A DNA stretch of 64,000 nt from Paraburkholderia silviterrae (GCF_004353915.1 NZ_SMRP01000028.1:2883-66882), one strand, 5' to 3'. Numbered from the stretch's first letter, positions 45,042 through 54,807 are shown. Made by a program: numbers and translations. The notes: a model not told the origin generated them from the letters alone.

Positions 45042-48000
45042 TTATCGTCCGCCGCCGCTGCTGTCGCCGTTATCCGAAACGGTGATCGGCGTGGGCAGCG
45101 TGATCTGCGGCGCCGTCAGCTTGCCCCAATACGTCGGGGCCAGGGACTCCACCGTGATCGACTTGCCCGCCGTGTTGTTGGCCGCGTAGACAGCGACCGC
45201 GCGCAGCGAAATGTCGACGCCCGCGCGGGTCTGCGACGTCGGATACTGGCCGATCAGGCCGGTATAGGCGATCGTCGGGATCCCCGTAATCGGATCGAAC
45301 GAGATGCCGGGATCGACGGCCATCATGATGCTGCCCTTGCGGCTCGTCACGTTGCCGAGCTGGTAGATGCCCTTCGTGCTGCTGTCCGTGCAGCCCGTGC
45401 CGGGGACGCAGACGTTATTCGTGGAATGGACCACGATGTCGCCATCGGCGTTCACGTCGCGAATCAGGTACACCGTGTCACCCTCGAGCGAGACGGTCTT
45501 GCCGCTCAGCAAGCCGGTCTGGAGCGTTCCGCTCGTGCCGATCTTCACGCTGTCGCCCGCAACGGTGCTCACGCCAATGTCCTGCACGACGTTGGAGCCC
45601 GTGAGGTAGACCGAGCCCTTGGACGCCGTGATGTTCGCGGACTGCTTCAGGTTGCCGCCGCTCGCGCTGTCAGACGAGATGGACACGTCGCCCGTCGAGG
45701 CGGTGATCGGCGCGTTCGCGTTGATATTGACACCCGTGCCCTGCATGGAGACGCTACGCCCATTGACCGCGCCGTTGACCGTGATGGCGCCGTCACCCGT
45801 CGCGCCGAGTTTGACGTCGCCGCCAGCGTTCAGCCTTTGCGCGAGGATGATGTTGCTTGCGCCAATCGACACGCCGTCACCCGCAGTGGTGCTGACGCCG
45901 CTCCTCTGCAAGACGTTGGTGCCCGTGAGCAGGACCGAGCCCTTGGACGCCGTCACGTTCGCGAACTGCTTCAGGTCGCCCTCGCCCGCGCCGTCGGCCT
46001 TGACGGACACGTTGCCCGTCGAGGCGGTGATCGGCGCATTGATCTCGAGATCCGAGCCCTGCAGGGACACGCTGCGAGCGTTGATCGCACCGTTGACCGC
46101 AAGCGGGCCGTAGTCCGTGCCGACCAGGACGTCGCCGCCGGCGCTCAGCCTCGATGCGAGGATGGTGTCGTTTGCGCCGATCTGCACGCCGTCACCTGCA
46201 ATGGTGTTGACGCCATTTTTCTGGAAGACGTTGGTGCCCTTGATCAGGACCGAACCCTTGGACGAATTGATGTCCGCGTTCTGCTTCAGATCGCCCGAGC
46301 CAAAGGCGTCGGCCTCGATCGACACGTCGCCGGTCGAGGCGTTGATCGACCCATTGGTCTCGACGCCCGTGCCCTGCAACGACACGCTGCGCCCATTGAT
46401 CGCGTTGTTGGCCACGAGTGAGCCTTCCAGCGTGCCAACCTGGACGTCGCCGCCGCCGATCAGCCTGGCTGTCTGGATGTTGCCGTCTGCGCCAATCGAA
46501 ATGCCGCCACCCGCATTGGTGACGACGCCGTTTTTCTGCACGACGTTGGTGCCCGTGAGCAGGACCGAACCGTTGGACGCCGTGATGTTCGCGTTCTGGT
46601 TCAGGTCGCCCTGACCCAGGCCATTGGCCTTGATGGACACGTCGCCCTTCGTGGCGGTAATCCACGAATTGAGGTCGACGCCCGTGCCCTGCATGGACAC
46701 GCTGCTGCCGTTGATGCCGTCGACGACCTTGACCGCGCCTGGCGCGCCGAGTTGCACGTCGCCCACGGCGTCCACGCGTGCCACCTGAAGCGCGTTGCTG
46801 GCGCCGATATTCACGCCGTTGCCGGCATAGGTGACGTAGCCCAGCTTCTGCGTGACGTTGGTGCCGGTGAGATTGACCGAACCCTTGAACGCCTTCACGT
46901 CCCCGTTCTGGTTCAGATCGCCCTTACCCAGGCCATTGGCCTTGATCGACACGTCGCCCGTCGAGGCGTTGATCCACGAATTGACGTCGACGCCCGTGCC
47001 CTGCATGGACACGCTGCGGCCATTGATCGCGTCGTTGACCGCAATGGGGCCCGCCGCGCCGATCTGGATATCGCCGTTGCCGCTCACCCGGGCGGCCTGG
47101 AGCGCGCCGGTTGCGCCAATCTTCACGCCATCGCCGGCATAGGTGCCGATGCCCTTCTTCTGGACGATGTTGGTGCCCGTGAGGTTGACCGAGCCCTGGT
47201 TCGCCGTCACGTTCGCGTTCTGATTCAGATCGCCCTTGCCAAGGCTATCGGCCTTGATGGACACGTCGCCCTTCGTGGCGGTAATCCACGAATTGAGGTC
47301 GACGCCCGTGCCCTGCATGGACACGCTGCTGCCGTTGATGCCGTCGACGACCTTGACCGCGCCTGGCGCGCCGAGTTGCACGTCGCCCACGGCGTCCACG
47401 CGTGCCACCTGAAGCGCGTTGCTGGCGCCGATATTCACGCCGTTGCCGGCATAGGTGACGTAGCCCAGCTTCTGCGTGACGTTGGTGCCGGTGAGATTGA
47501 CCGAACCCTTGAACGCCTTCACATCCGCGTTCTGGTTCAGATCGCCCTTGCCCAGGCCATCGGCCTTGATCGACACGTCGCCCGTCGAGGCGTTGATCCA
47601 CGAATTGACGTCGACGCCCGTGCCCTGCATGGACACGCTGCGGCCGTTGATCGCGTCGTTGACCGCAATGGCACCCGCCGCGCCGATCTGGACATCGCCG
47701 GTTGCGCTCACCCGGGCGGCCTGGAGGGCGCCGGTTGCGCCAATCTTCACGCCATCGCCGGCATAGGTGCCGATGCCCTTCTTCTGCGCGATGTTGGTGC
47801 CCGCGAGGTTGACCGAGCCCCGGCTCGCCGTCACGTTCGCGTTCTGATTCAGATCACCCTTGCCCAGGCCATCGGCCTTGATGGACACGTCGCCCGTCGA
47901 GGCGCTAATCGACGAATTGATGTTCACGCCCGTGCCCAGCATGGACACGCTGCGCCCGTTGACGTCGTTATTTGCCGTGAGCGGGCCGCTCAGCGCGGCA

Positions 48001-49439
48001 AGCTGGACATCGCCGCTGTTGCCATTCACCCGCGCTGCCTGCAGCGCTCCGGTCGCGCTAATGCTCACGCCGGTGTTGCCGTAGGTGCTGGTGCCGGTCT
48101 TCTGCGTAACGTTGGTGCCCGTGAGGTTGACCGAACCTCTCGACGCCTCCAGGTTCGCGTTCTGATTCAGGTTGCCGGCGCCCGCGCCATCGGCCTTGAT
48201 GGACAGGTCGCCGGTCGAGGCGGTCATCCACGAATTGATGTCGACGCCGGTGCCCTGCACGGCCACGCTGCGCCCATTGATCGCTTCGTTGACCGCGACG
48301 GCCCCGGTTCCGCCCGCGCCGATTTTGACATCGCCGCCGCTGCTGATGCGGCCGTTCGACACGACATCGCCACCGCCGGTCCCGATCGAGACCGCGCCTT
48401 GCGATGTGGTCAGATACGCGCCTTTCTCGATGGTCACGTTGTGGCCGGTGCTGCCATATTCGCCACCCGTGGGCGCCGTGGCGGCGTCAAAGGGGGAAAG
48501 GGTCGGCGGGTAGCTCACCGGCGCGGAGCCGATCGTAATGTCGGTCGCCGCATTGATGCGGCCGCCCGCGCTGATGTTGCCGTCGAGTTGCGAGCCGAGG
48601 ATGATCGAGCCGCCCTCGCCCGAGCTTGCGCGCGTGGCTTCCAGCGTGCCAGAGTTCTGCACCACCGTGGCGAGCATCGCGCCCGTTGCCGCTGCATTGA
48701 GCTGGACGTTGCCGCCGTTGGCCGTGATCACGCCGCTATTGGCCGCGAGTGCGTTCTGCGCTTCGCGGCCGAGCATGACCTTGAAACCGGAGTTGCTCAT
48801 CTGCATCGCTACGCCGTCGGCCGCGCCGAGCGTGACGTCCTTCGCGCGGATCGTGCCCTGGTTGGTGGCTTTTGCGCCGAGCAGAACGACGGCTTCGGTC
48901 GCGCTCAGTTGGCCGTCGTTCGAAACCACGCCAGTGCCGCCGTTCGCGGAAAGGTTCATGAGGCCTCGCGCATCGCCGCCATCCATGAATTGCTTGTCGT
49001 CGACGTTCAGCGTGGACGCCACGAGACTCCCCACGTTCACCGACGACGTCTTGCCAAACATCACGCCCGCGGGGTTGACCACGAAGACGCGGCCGTTCGC
49101 CGTCAGCGTACCGTCAATTTGTGTGGGTGCCGCCGTCGCCACGCGGTTGAGGATCGCCGAGCTGGCGCTAGGCTGCTTGATCGCCACCGCCTGATTCCTG
49201 GCGATGTCGAAGTTGGTCCAGTTGACGACCATCCGGTCGCTGCCCTGGGTGATCGTCGTATTGTTGCCCTGGGTATTGATGGTCCCGCTGCCCGCTGCGA
49301 CAACACCGCCTTGTACCGCCCAGGCGCCGTTCATGTAGCCAATGGCCGCGGTCATCATGGCCGGCATGACCGCAAGCCGGAAGGCCTGCTGGCGCGTCGA
49401 TTGGGAGCGTTTGTGGCGAGTGGATTTGCTGTGACTCAT
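45042..49439 (-). CDS. Filamentous-hemagglutinin-like secreted exoprotein (TpsA)
   Basis: 1465 residues. A long signal region (about residues 1-41, ending GAWA-VQGG) is followed by the TPS domain, with NTTITQGSDRMVVNWTNFDIARNQAV and VFVVNPAGVMFGKTSSVNVGSLVAST. From about residue 330 onward it is built of repeats near 104 residues, each with a GRSVSMQGTGV core, a STGDVSIKADG segment, a SVNLTGTNV segment and an IGA.. segment, expected to form a right-handed beta-helix. The C terminus ends in a Pro/Gly/Ser-rich tail. Secreted through the adjacent TpsB; likely an adhesin or biofilm protein. No toxin (CDI-type) C-terminal module is visible. Confidence 0.9.
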   Translation of the reverse strand: MSHSKSTRHKRSQSTRQQAFRLAVMPAMMTAAIGYMNGAWAVQGGVVAAGSGTINTQGNNTTITQGSDRMVVNWTNFDIARNQAVAIKQPSASSAILNRVATAAPTQIDGTLTANGRVFVVNPAGVMFGKTSSVNVGSLVASTLNVDDKQFMDGGDARGLMNLSANGGTGVVSNDGQLSATEAVVLLGAKATNQGTIRAKDVTLGAADGVAMQMSNSGFKVMLGREAQNALAANSGVITANGGNVQLNAAATGAMLATVVQNSGTLEATRASSGEGGSIILGSQLDGNISAGGRINAATDITIGSAPVSYPPTLSPFDAATAPTGGEYGSTGHNVTIEKGAYLTTSQGAVSIGTGGGDVVSNGRISSGGDVKIGAGGTGAVAVNEAINGRSVAVQGTGVDINSWMTASTGDLSIKADGAGAGNLNQNANLEASRGSVNLTGTNVTQKTGTSTYGNTGVSISATGALQAARVNGNSGDVQLAALSGPLTANNDVNGRSVSMLGTGVNINSSISASTGDVSIKADGLGKGDLNQNANVTASRGSVNLAGTNIAQKKGIGTYAGDGVKIGATGALQAARVSATGDVQIGAAGAIAVNDAINGRSVSMQGTGVDVNSWINASTGDVSIKADGLGKGDLNQNADVKAFKGSVNLTGTNVTQKLGYVTYAGNGVNIGASNALQVARVDAVGDVQLGAPGAVKVVDGINGSSVSMQGTGVDLNSWITATKGDVSIKADSLGKGDLNQNANVTANQGSVNLTGTNIVQKKGIGTYAGDGVKIGATGALQAARVSGNGDIQIGAAGPIAVNDAINGRSVSMQGTGVDVNSWINASTGDVSIKANGLGKGDLNQNGDVKAFKGSVNLTGTNVTQKLGYVTYAGNGVNIGASNALQVARVDAVGDVQLGAPGAVKVVDGINGSSVSMQGTGVDLNSWITATKGDVSIKANGLGQGDLNQNANITASNGSVLLTGTNVVQKNGVVTNAGGGISIGADGNIQTARLIGGGDVQVGTLEGSLVANNAINGRSVSLQGTGVETNGSINASTGDVSIEADAFGSGDLKQNADINSSKGSVLIKGTNVFQKNGVNTIAGDGVQIGANDTILASRLSAGGDVLVGTDYGPLAVNGAINARSVSLQGSDLEINAPITASTGNVSVKADGAGEGDLKQFANVTASKGSVLLTGTNVLQRSGVSTTAGDGVSIGASNIILAQRLNAGGDVKLGATGDGAITVNGAVNGRSVSMQGTGVNINANAPITASTGDVSISSDSASGGNLKQSANITASKGSVYLTGSNVVQDIGVSTVAGDSVKIGTSGTLQTGLLSGKTVSLEGDTVYLIRDVNADGDIVVHSTNNVCVPGTGCTDSSTKGIYQLGNVTSRKGSIMMAVDPGISFDPITGIPTIAYTGLIGQYPTSQTRAGVDISLRAVAVYAANNTAGKSITVESLAPTYWGKLTAPQITLPTPITVSDNGDSSGGGR
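46641..47880 (-). repeat. Near-identical 624-bp direct duplication inside tpsA
   Basis: The DNA at about 46641-47250 recurs at about 47265-47880, shifted by exactly 624 bp (two 104-codon units). At least the first 250 bases appear identical, apart from rare substitutions near the ends. This indicates a recent duplication within the repeat array. Confidence 0.85.
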
Positions 49440-49662
49440 TTCCTGGCCTTGTATCGATTTCTTTTCGTTACCCGGGCGGGACGCTTTGGTCGTTCCTCAC
49501 GCGGGAGCTCTTCGGACTGCTTGCGAAAGCGAATGTAATTAAATGTAAGCAAACGTAAGCAGACTAAAGAGTCTATTCGGCCTCGGGAAAGCGGAATGTA
49601 AGATGACTCTTAAAAGTGAGCGCCAACTGGAGTTGGGCAAGGGGCGCGCTGACAGCGCCCAG

Positions 49663-49700
49663 ATAAAAAAGCGGGGGTGCGCGTAACGCGCACCCCCGCT
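49663..49700 (-). terminator. Rho-independent terminator downstream of the flgL-tail copy
   Basis: Perfect 14-bp stem AGCGGGGGTGCGCG / CGCGCACCCCCGCT with loop TTA, followed on the minus strand by TTTTTTATC. It ends minus-strand transcription from the flgL side before tpsA. Confidence 0.88.
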
Positions 49701-49734
49701 GTCTCTACCGGGGAACTCCACCCGGCACCCACGA

Positions 49735-49877
49735 TCAGGGATTGACGTACTGGAACGGCGAAAGCTGTTGAGTCACTGCAAAACGCTTCTGCGAAGCCGT
49801 CAGCGCATTCGGCAACTGTGCGTACTGCTTATAGCCCGTACTGCGTAATAGCCGCAGTCGTATCGGTGGTCGTGAGC
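49735..49877 (-). pseudogene. Duplicated 3' end of flgL (fragment)
   Basis: Encodes QYAQLPNALTASQKRF followed by AVTQQLSPFQYVNP and a stop, which matches the last 30 residues of FlgL (QYTQLSNALTASQKSF, ATQNLSLFQYINP). Further upstream the match continues at DNA level to about 49877 with an insertion of about 16 bases that breaks the frame. The rest of flgL is absent. Confidence 0.88.
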
Positions 49878-49910
49878 CTCCTTTGGAATGTCGCAGCCAC
49901 CACCCATCAA

Positions 49911-50144
49911 TCAGTAGTCCTTTTTCTTGCCGGCGGCATCGAGCCGGTTGTCCCGATCCATAGAGCGCTGAATATCGTCGTCTTCTTGCTGGGACTGCTG
50001 CAAGACGCAATTCGCAAATGCGTCGGTACCCGGCTTGAATCCATAGCGGCTACAGTTTTCCTGGAAGCGGGGGGTCGAATCGAGGAGGCCACAGCCACTC
50101 ACTGCAAATATCAAGGCTGCGGTAAAGACACATCTGAAAATCAT
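49911..50144 (-). CDS. Small lipoprotein
   Basis: 77 residues. MIFRCVFTAALIFAVSGCGLL is a lipoprotein signal with the lipid-bearing Cys18. The mature part has CSRYGFKPGTDAFANC, with two Cys that may pair, then a Gln/Asp-rich acidic tail. This motif is common in small Burkholderiaceae lipoproteins of unknown function. ATG at 50144 is preceded by AAGGAG. It lies between flgL and the flgL-tail fragment. Confidence 0.8.
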   Translation of the reverse strand: MIFRCVFTAALIFAVSGCGLLDSTPRFQENCSRYGFKPGTDAFANCVLQQSQQEDDDIQRSMDRDNRLDAAGKKKDY

Positions 50145-50312
50145 GCACGGCTCCTTAGAAAATCTCAGCGCGCGCATCGTACACGTCTCAGTGTCTTAAA
50201 AAAGCTCACCGCAGGAAATTCGTCATACTCTGACGCATGTAGGACAAACTCCGCTCGTCCGGATCCAGTCCGGCCGGCGCAGCCGCGTTCACGACGCGAT
50301 CTCAGAATGAAG

Positions 50313-50348
50313 AAACAGCCCGGCCGGCGCGAGCCAGGCGGGCTGTTT
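50313..50348 (-). terminator. Terminator of the flgKL operon
   Basis: AAACAGCCCG...CGGGCTGTTT, a 10-bp perfect stem around a 16-base loop with internal complementarity, followed on the minus strand by TCTTCATTC. It lies about 80 bases beyond the flgL stop. Confidence 0.75.
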
Positions 50349-50425
50349 CGGTCAAGCTCGAGGACTGTCTCATTGCGGCGGCACGCCCAACGCACGCCGC
50401 CGCTTTCCCCGCATGAGCCATCTCA

Positions 50426-51661
50426 TCAAGGATTGATGTACTGGAACAGCGAAAGGTTTTGAGTCGCGGCGAAACTCTTCTGCGAAGCCGTCAGCGCATT
50501 CGACAACTGCGTGTACTGCGTAATCGCCGCCGTCATATCGGTCGTCGTGAGATCCGATAGATTCGACGTCACCTGCAGCGAATTCGTCGACGTCACCGTC
50601 TGCAGCGCCTTCACTTCCTGCTCGCGCCCGCCTACCGACGCCTGGATCGTGACCACGTTCGAGATCGAGTTCCCGATCGCCGTGAGACCGGCCTGCAGCG
50701 CATTCGTGAGATTGGCGCCCGCGCTCGGGCTGCCGTTCACCGGCGTCTGCAGCGCGGCAATCACGCTGTCGATCGTCGAGAACACGCTGCTGTTCTGCTG
50801 CGTCGTGGCCGGCGTCACCGAGAACGTGTCGTTCCACGCGGGCGTGCCCGAGATCGTCACGTTCATGCCGTTGCCGAGGTTGATCGCCGAGCCATCGGTG
50901 TACGGTTGACTCGTCGCGACCGGCTGCTTCGTGGTGCTGTCGGTCACCGTGTAGGTGAGCGGGTTCGAGCCCTGGTCGAACGAGATCGAGTAGCTGTCGC
51001 CGTTCGTGGCTTGGGCAGGATCGGTCACCGTGACGCCGCTAATCGTGCCGGTGCCGGTATTGGCCGAGCTGCCCGCGGCCACTGCTTGCGAGCCCACGGC
51101 CGAGACGCTCTGGAACACCGCCGCGCCGGTGTCGCTCACCGCGATCTGGCGCGCTCCGCCCACCTGGACCAGGCGCTGGCCCAGGTCGCCGTTGTACTGC
51201 ACGCCGCCGCCCGGCAAGTTCGTGAAGACCTGCGCAGTGCTCTTGAAGCCCGAGAACAGATAGTTGCCCTGACCGTCGGTGGTATTGGCGAGCGTGAGCA
51301 GCTGGCTGCGCTCGCCCTGCAACTGCTTGGCGAGCGCCTGGCGGTCGGAGTCGTTGAGCGAGCCGTTGAGCGCCGACTGGATCTGCTGGCTGATGGACTG
51401 CAGCGTGCTCGTCACGCTCGAGAGCGTCGAGTCTTCGAGCTGCAGCGAGGAAAGCGCCGTGTTCTGGTTCGACGCGTACTGCGTGAGCGTCGCGCTCGTG
51501 GCCGAGAGCTGCACGGCCTGGGCCGCGCCGAGCGGGTTGTCGGCGGGGCTCGACAGCGAGACGCCCGTCGAGACCTGCTGCTGCACCTGGAGAAGCTGCG
51601 CCTGCTGGTTCTCCATCGTGGAGAGGCTGTTCGAATAAATCTGGGAAGTCGCGATACGCAT
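50426..51661 (-). CDS. flgL: Flagellar hook-filament junction protein FlgL
   Basis: 411 residues. N-terminal MRIATSQIYSNSLSTMENQQAQLLQVQQQVSTG and C-terminal LTTTDMTAAITQYTQLSNALTASQKSFA form the flagellin-like helical ends. The variable middle is Ser/Thr/Gly-rich. Follows flgK by 11 bases. A fragment of its 3' end is duplicated at 49735. Confidence 0.95.
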   Translation of the reverse strand: MRIATSQIYSNSLSTMENQQAQLLQVQQQVSTGVSLSSPADNPLGAAQAVQLSATSATLTQYASNQNTALSSLQLEDSTLSSVTSTLQSISQQIQSALNGSLNDSDRQALAKQLQGERSQLLTLANTTDGQGNYLFSGFKSTAQVFTNLPGGGVQYNGDLGQRLVQVGGARQIAVSDTGAAVFQSVSAVGSQAVAAGSSANTGTGTISGVTVTDPAQATNGDSYSISFDQGSNPLTYTVTDSTTKQPVATSQPYTDGSAINLGNGMNVTISGTPAWNDTFSVTPATTQQNSSVFSTIDSVIAALQTPVNGSPSAGANLTNALQAGLTAIGNSISNVVTIQASVGGREQEVKALQTVTSTNSLQVTSNLSDLTTTDMTAAITQYTQLSNALTASQKSFAATQNLSLFQYINP

Positions 51662-51672
51662 GGGTCAGCGCC

Positions 51673-53697
51673 TCACTGGAATATGCCGAGCAGCGTCTGG
51701 AACAGCGACGCTGCCGTCTGGATCACCTTGCTGTTGGCCTGGTAGAGCTGCTGGTACTGCAGCAGGCTGGCCGCTTCTTCGTCGAGGTTCACGCCCTGCA
51801 CCGACTGCTGCTGCGAGGTGAGCTGCGTGACGAGCGACTGCTGCGAGGTGCTCGACGCCTTCAACTGGCTGGCCGTGTTGCCGATCGTGTTCACGTAGTT
51901 CGAGTACGCGGTCGTGAGCGTCTGCGAGTTGGTGAAGGCGGTGCCCGAGGTGAGGTTCGCGAGCGCGAGTGCGTTGCGGCCGTCCTGCGCGGCGCCCGTG
52001 TTCGGCCCGACGGTGAACTTGTCGCCGTTCGCGGGTGCGCCCGTCATTGTGAAGCTCACGTTGTTGGCCACGCCGGTGGCGTCCCCGCTGATGGCGATCG
52101 TCGCGCCCGTGCTCGGGTCGTAGGGGACCGGTGTGGTGCCGTCCGTGATGGGGTACGTCTGGGGCGTGCTCGAGCCGGGAACCGTCACGGTGACCGTCGA
52201 CCCGCCCGGGAAGCCCGACAGCGTGCCGCCGCTACCCGATGCCGCCGCCGCATAGCTCAGGTTCAGCGTCTGGCCATTCGTGCCCACGGCGAAGCCCGCG
52301 CTCACCTGGCCCTGCGTGACGGCTGCCGTGCCCGTGTTCGCGCCGCCCGCCGTGACGAGCACGGGCGAGGCGGCCGCGATCGCCGATGGGTCGCTCGTCG
52401 CGACGGCGAAACTGTCGAGCGCGCCCGCGGTCGGCTGGATCGCGAACGAGTCGCCGTCCTTCATCGTGCCCGTCCAGGTGATCGAGAGGCCGGAGTTGTC
52501 GCTCGCGGGCGGGAACGGGCTGCTACTGGACGGCGGCGTGGTGGTCGTGGCGACTACCGAATTGGTCGTCGAATCGGTGAGCGTCCAGGTGCCGGTCGAG
52601 TACGAGAGCGTGTAGTTGTCGGTGGGCGGGCTCACCGCGTTGGTGAGCTGCGCCGAGACCGTGCCGGTGCCGGAATTGTTCAGATTGGCCGTGACGACCG
52701 GCGCGCTCACGTTGAAGAGCGCGCCGCCCTTCTGGCCGCCCAGCGTCAGGCCGAGCTGGTTCTGCTGGTTCACCTGGGCGGCGAAGCTCGTGGCGATCGC
52801 GCCCAGTTGAGCCTGCGCCGGGTCCAGCGTGTTCTGCATGAACGAGACGAGCCCGCCCACGGTGCCGCCCTGCAGCGCCGCGCTGGAAAGCGCTTGCGGC
52901 GTTGCAGTCGAACCAGGCAGGCCCTGCCAGGCCACCGTGGTTTCCGAGGGGTTCGAGCTCGAGGGCTGCGTGGTGAGGTTGTAGTTCTGACCGCTCACCA
53001 CGAGCGGCTGGCCGTTGCCGAGGAAGACGCTGTAGCCGCTGCTGTTCTGCACGACCTGCACGCCAACGAGCTGCGAGAGGTTCGAGACCGCGCGATCGCG
53101 CTGGTCGAGCAGCTGGTTCGGCTGCTGGCCCGACGAGCTCGCCGACGCAATCTGCGTGTTGAGCTGCGCGATCTGCTGCGTATAGGTGTTGATCTGCGTA
53201 ACGGCGTTCGAGAGCTGCGTATTCACGCTCTGGCGCAACGAGTCGTACTGCTGGCCGGCGGCGTTGATCTGGTCGGCGAGCGACTGCGCGTCGGAGATCG
53301 CGGTCTGGCGCGTGGCAACGCTCGCCGGCGAGTTCGAGACGTTTTGCAGGCCCGAGAAGAACGCCGAGATCGACGAGGCAATGCCCGAAGTCGGGCTGCC
53401 CACGAGGTTCGAGAGCTGCGTGGCGAGCGTGTACGACGCGGTGAGCGAGCTGTTGCTGGACTGCGCGTTGTTCAGCGAGGTCGTGAGGTACTGGCTATAG
53501 GCGCGCTGCACCGTAGCCGTGGTCACGCCGCCGCCCATGTAGCCCGAGCCCGTGTACTGGCCGCTCGCTTCGCTGAACACCGCGTTTTCCACGTTGTAGC
53601 CCGTGGTCGACGAGTTGCTGATGTTCTGGCCGGCAGTGGCAATACCGATCTGGGCCGCCTGTAATCCGGAGAGCCCGATCGAGAAGATGTTGGACAT
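51673..53697 (-). CDS. flgK: Flagellar hook-associated protein FlgK
   Basis: 674 residues, slightly longer than average. N-terminal MSNIFSIGLSGLQAAQIGIATAGQNISNSSTTGYNVE and C-terminal VNLDEEAASLLQYQQLYQANSKVIQTAASLFQTLLGIF are the HAP1 signatures. The middle (about residues 300-600) is low-complexity Ser/Thr/Gly/Ala sequence, the surface domain. A sigma-28-like promoter precedes it. Confidence 0.96.
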   Translation of the reverse strand: MSNIFSIGLSGLQAAQIGIATAGQNISNSSTTGYNVENAVFSEASGQYTGSGYMGGGVTTATVQRAYSQYLTTSLNNAQSSNSSLTASYTLATQLSNLVGSPTSGIASSISAFFSGLQNVSNSPASVATRQTAISDAQSLADQINAAGQQYDSLRQSVNTQLSNAVTQINTYTQQIAQLNTQIASASSSGQQPNQLLDQRDRAVSNLSQLVGVQVVQNSSGYSVFLGNGQPLVVSGQNYNLTTQPSSSNPSETTVAWQGLPGSTATPQALSSAALQGGTVGGLVSFMQNTLDPAQAQLGAIATSFAAQVNQQNQLGLTLGGQKGGALFNVSAPVVTANLNNSGTGTVSAQLTNAVSPPTDNYTLSYSTGTWTLTDSTTNSVVATTTTPPSSSSPFPPASDNSGLSITWTGTMKDGDSFAIQPTAGALDSFAVATSDPSAIAAASPVLVTAGGANTGTAAVTQGQVSAGFAVGTNGQTLNLSYAAAASGSGGTLSGFPGGSTVTVTVPGSSTPQTYPITDGTTPVPYDPSTGATIAISGDATGVANNVSFTMTGAPANGDKFTVGPNTGAAQDGRNALALANLTSGTAFTNSQTLTTAYSNYVNTIGNTASQLKASSTSQQSLVTQLTSQQQSVQGVNLDEEAASLLQYQQLYQANSKVIQTAASLFQTLLGIFQ

Positions 53698-53761
53698 GCG
53701 TAATCCTCAGGGACGGCCTTTCCGACACCTCGGTCGAACGGCCGCGTGGGTGAACCAACGT

Positions 53762-53789
53762 AATAACGGCAGCGGGGCGCGAAAATTGA
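53762..53789 (-). promoter_or_regulatory. Sigma-28 (FliA) type promoter of flgKL
   Basis: On the minus strand, TCAATTTT, 11 bases, GCCGTTAT; the FliA consensus is TAAAGTTT-N11-GCCGATAA. It lies 65 bases before the flgK ATG. The rest of the 354-base gap to ycgR holds nothing else recognised. Confidence 0.72.
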
Positions 53790-54051
53790 GCGCCTGCAAT
53801 CAGGAAAATGGGGGGGAAGCCGCGAAGAAAACGTTTGGCGCGCGAGGCGCGACCGCACACGCAGCGCAACTGATGCGCTGCGCGTCGAGGCGACGCCTGG
53901 CGCGTCCCGGCGGCGCGGGCCGTGAAGGCGCGCAGCGAAGGCCGGGCGCGCCGGCGCGGCGCGCAATGTCGCCGCGGCGTTTGTCGCGCGGCTGGCAGAC
54001 TGGGTGCGGCGCACGCGCCCGGCGGTCCCGGGCGCCGAATCCCGGAGGCGC

Positions 54052-54807
54052 TCAGGCGCGCTGGAACGCGCGCCGCTTCATTTCGAGCTGCGTGATGTAG
54101 CGCTGCAGGGTGTTCTCCGCGGCGCCGGGCAGCGTCACGAATCTGAAGCCCAGGTGATAGCGCCGCTCGCCGCTGGGCAGGTCGATGAAGCGCAGCACCG
54201 CGAGCGCCAGATCCACGCGCAGCACGCCATGCGCGCGCAGGTCGAGCTCGACGCCGGGGAGCTTCAGGCCCATCTCGATGTTCGCCGCGCGCTCGTCGGT
54301 CGTGCGCAGGCCGATGCCGCCGAGCGAGAGATCGTGCACCTCGAACTGGAAGCGCTGGCCGTCCGAGGGCAGCGCGCCGCGGCACAGGCACGGCTCCAGC
54401 ACGGGCGTGTCGACGCGGAAATACTCGCGGCGCTGCACGTAGTAGAGCACCTCGGGAAACGCGGCTTCGAATGCGGGCCGGCCTTCGAATTCGGTCTCGC
54501 GCGGCGCGACCGTGGCGAACTCCACGCGCACGCCGTCGGGCGAGGCATGGAACTGGCACTGGGCACACGCGAGCACGTCGTGGTTCTGCTCGGGCAAGGC
54601 GCCCCAGTCGAACACGAAGGTGCGCTCGCGCGTGTTCACCTCGAGAATGCGCGTGACCAGTTGGCCACCGCCGTATTGCAAGGTCAGGAAGTCGCCCCGA
54701 TTGACGAGGTTGCGCAACTGCACCCCGACTTCTAGCGGGTTGCGCCGGCCATAGTCGGGGACTTCGCCCTCGGAGGCTTCCTGTTGATTCGACTGAACGG
54801 TATTCAT
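54052..54807 (-). CDS. ycgR: Flagellar brake protein YcgR (PilZ domain)
   Basis: 251 residues. N-terminal YcgR domain (NPLEVGVQLRNLVNRGDFLTLQYGGGQLVTRILEV), then PilZ with RREYFRVDTP (RxxxR c-di-GMP motif near residue 128) and DLSLGGIGL (D/NxSxxG). It slows the motor when c-di-GMP is high. Alone between flgK and flgJ. A weak sigma-28-like sequence (TAAAAGAA then GGCGATAA, spacing short) lies upstream. Confidence 0.93.
   Translation of the reverse strand: MNTVQSNQQEASEGEVPDYGRRNPLEVGVQLRNLVNRGDFLTLQYGGGQLVTRILEVNTRERTFVFDWGALPEQNHDVLACAQCQFHASPDGVRVEFATVAPRETEFEGRPAFEAAFPEVLYYVQRREYFRVDTPVLEPCLCRGALPSDGQRFQFEVHDLSLGGIGLRTTDERAANIEMGLKLPGVELDLRAHGVLRVDLALAVLRFIDLPSGERRYHLGFRFVTLPGAAENTLQRYITQLEMKRRAFQRA

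Noticed and set aside
46641..47880. CRISPR-like regular repeats
   Set aside because: The repeats are long, in frame and coding in tpsA; there are no short repeats with unique spacers anywhere in the window.
46752..49538. 928-codon plus-strand open frame opposite tpsA
   Set aside because: It mirrors the repeats of tpsA in a high-GC region, has His/Arg/Asp-rich composition typical of antisense frames and no recognisable domain.
49735..50010. 91-codon minus-strand ORF ending in a FlgL-like tail, as a gene
   Set aside because: Its N-terminal part is an out-of-frame reading of the lipoprotein gene; only the tail is homologous to FlgL, so it is a fragment.
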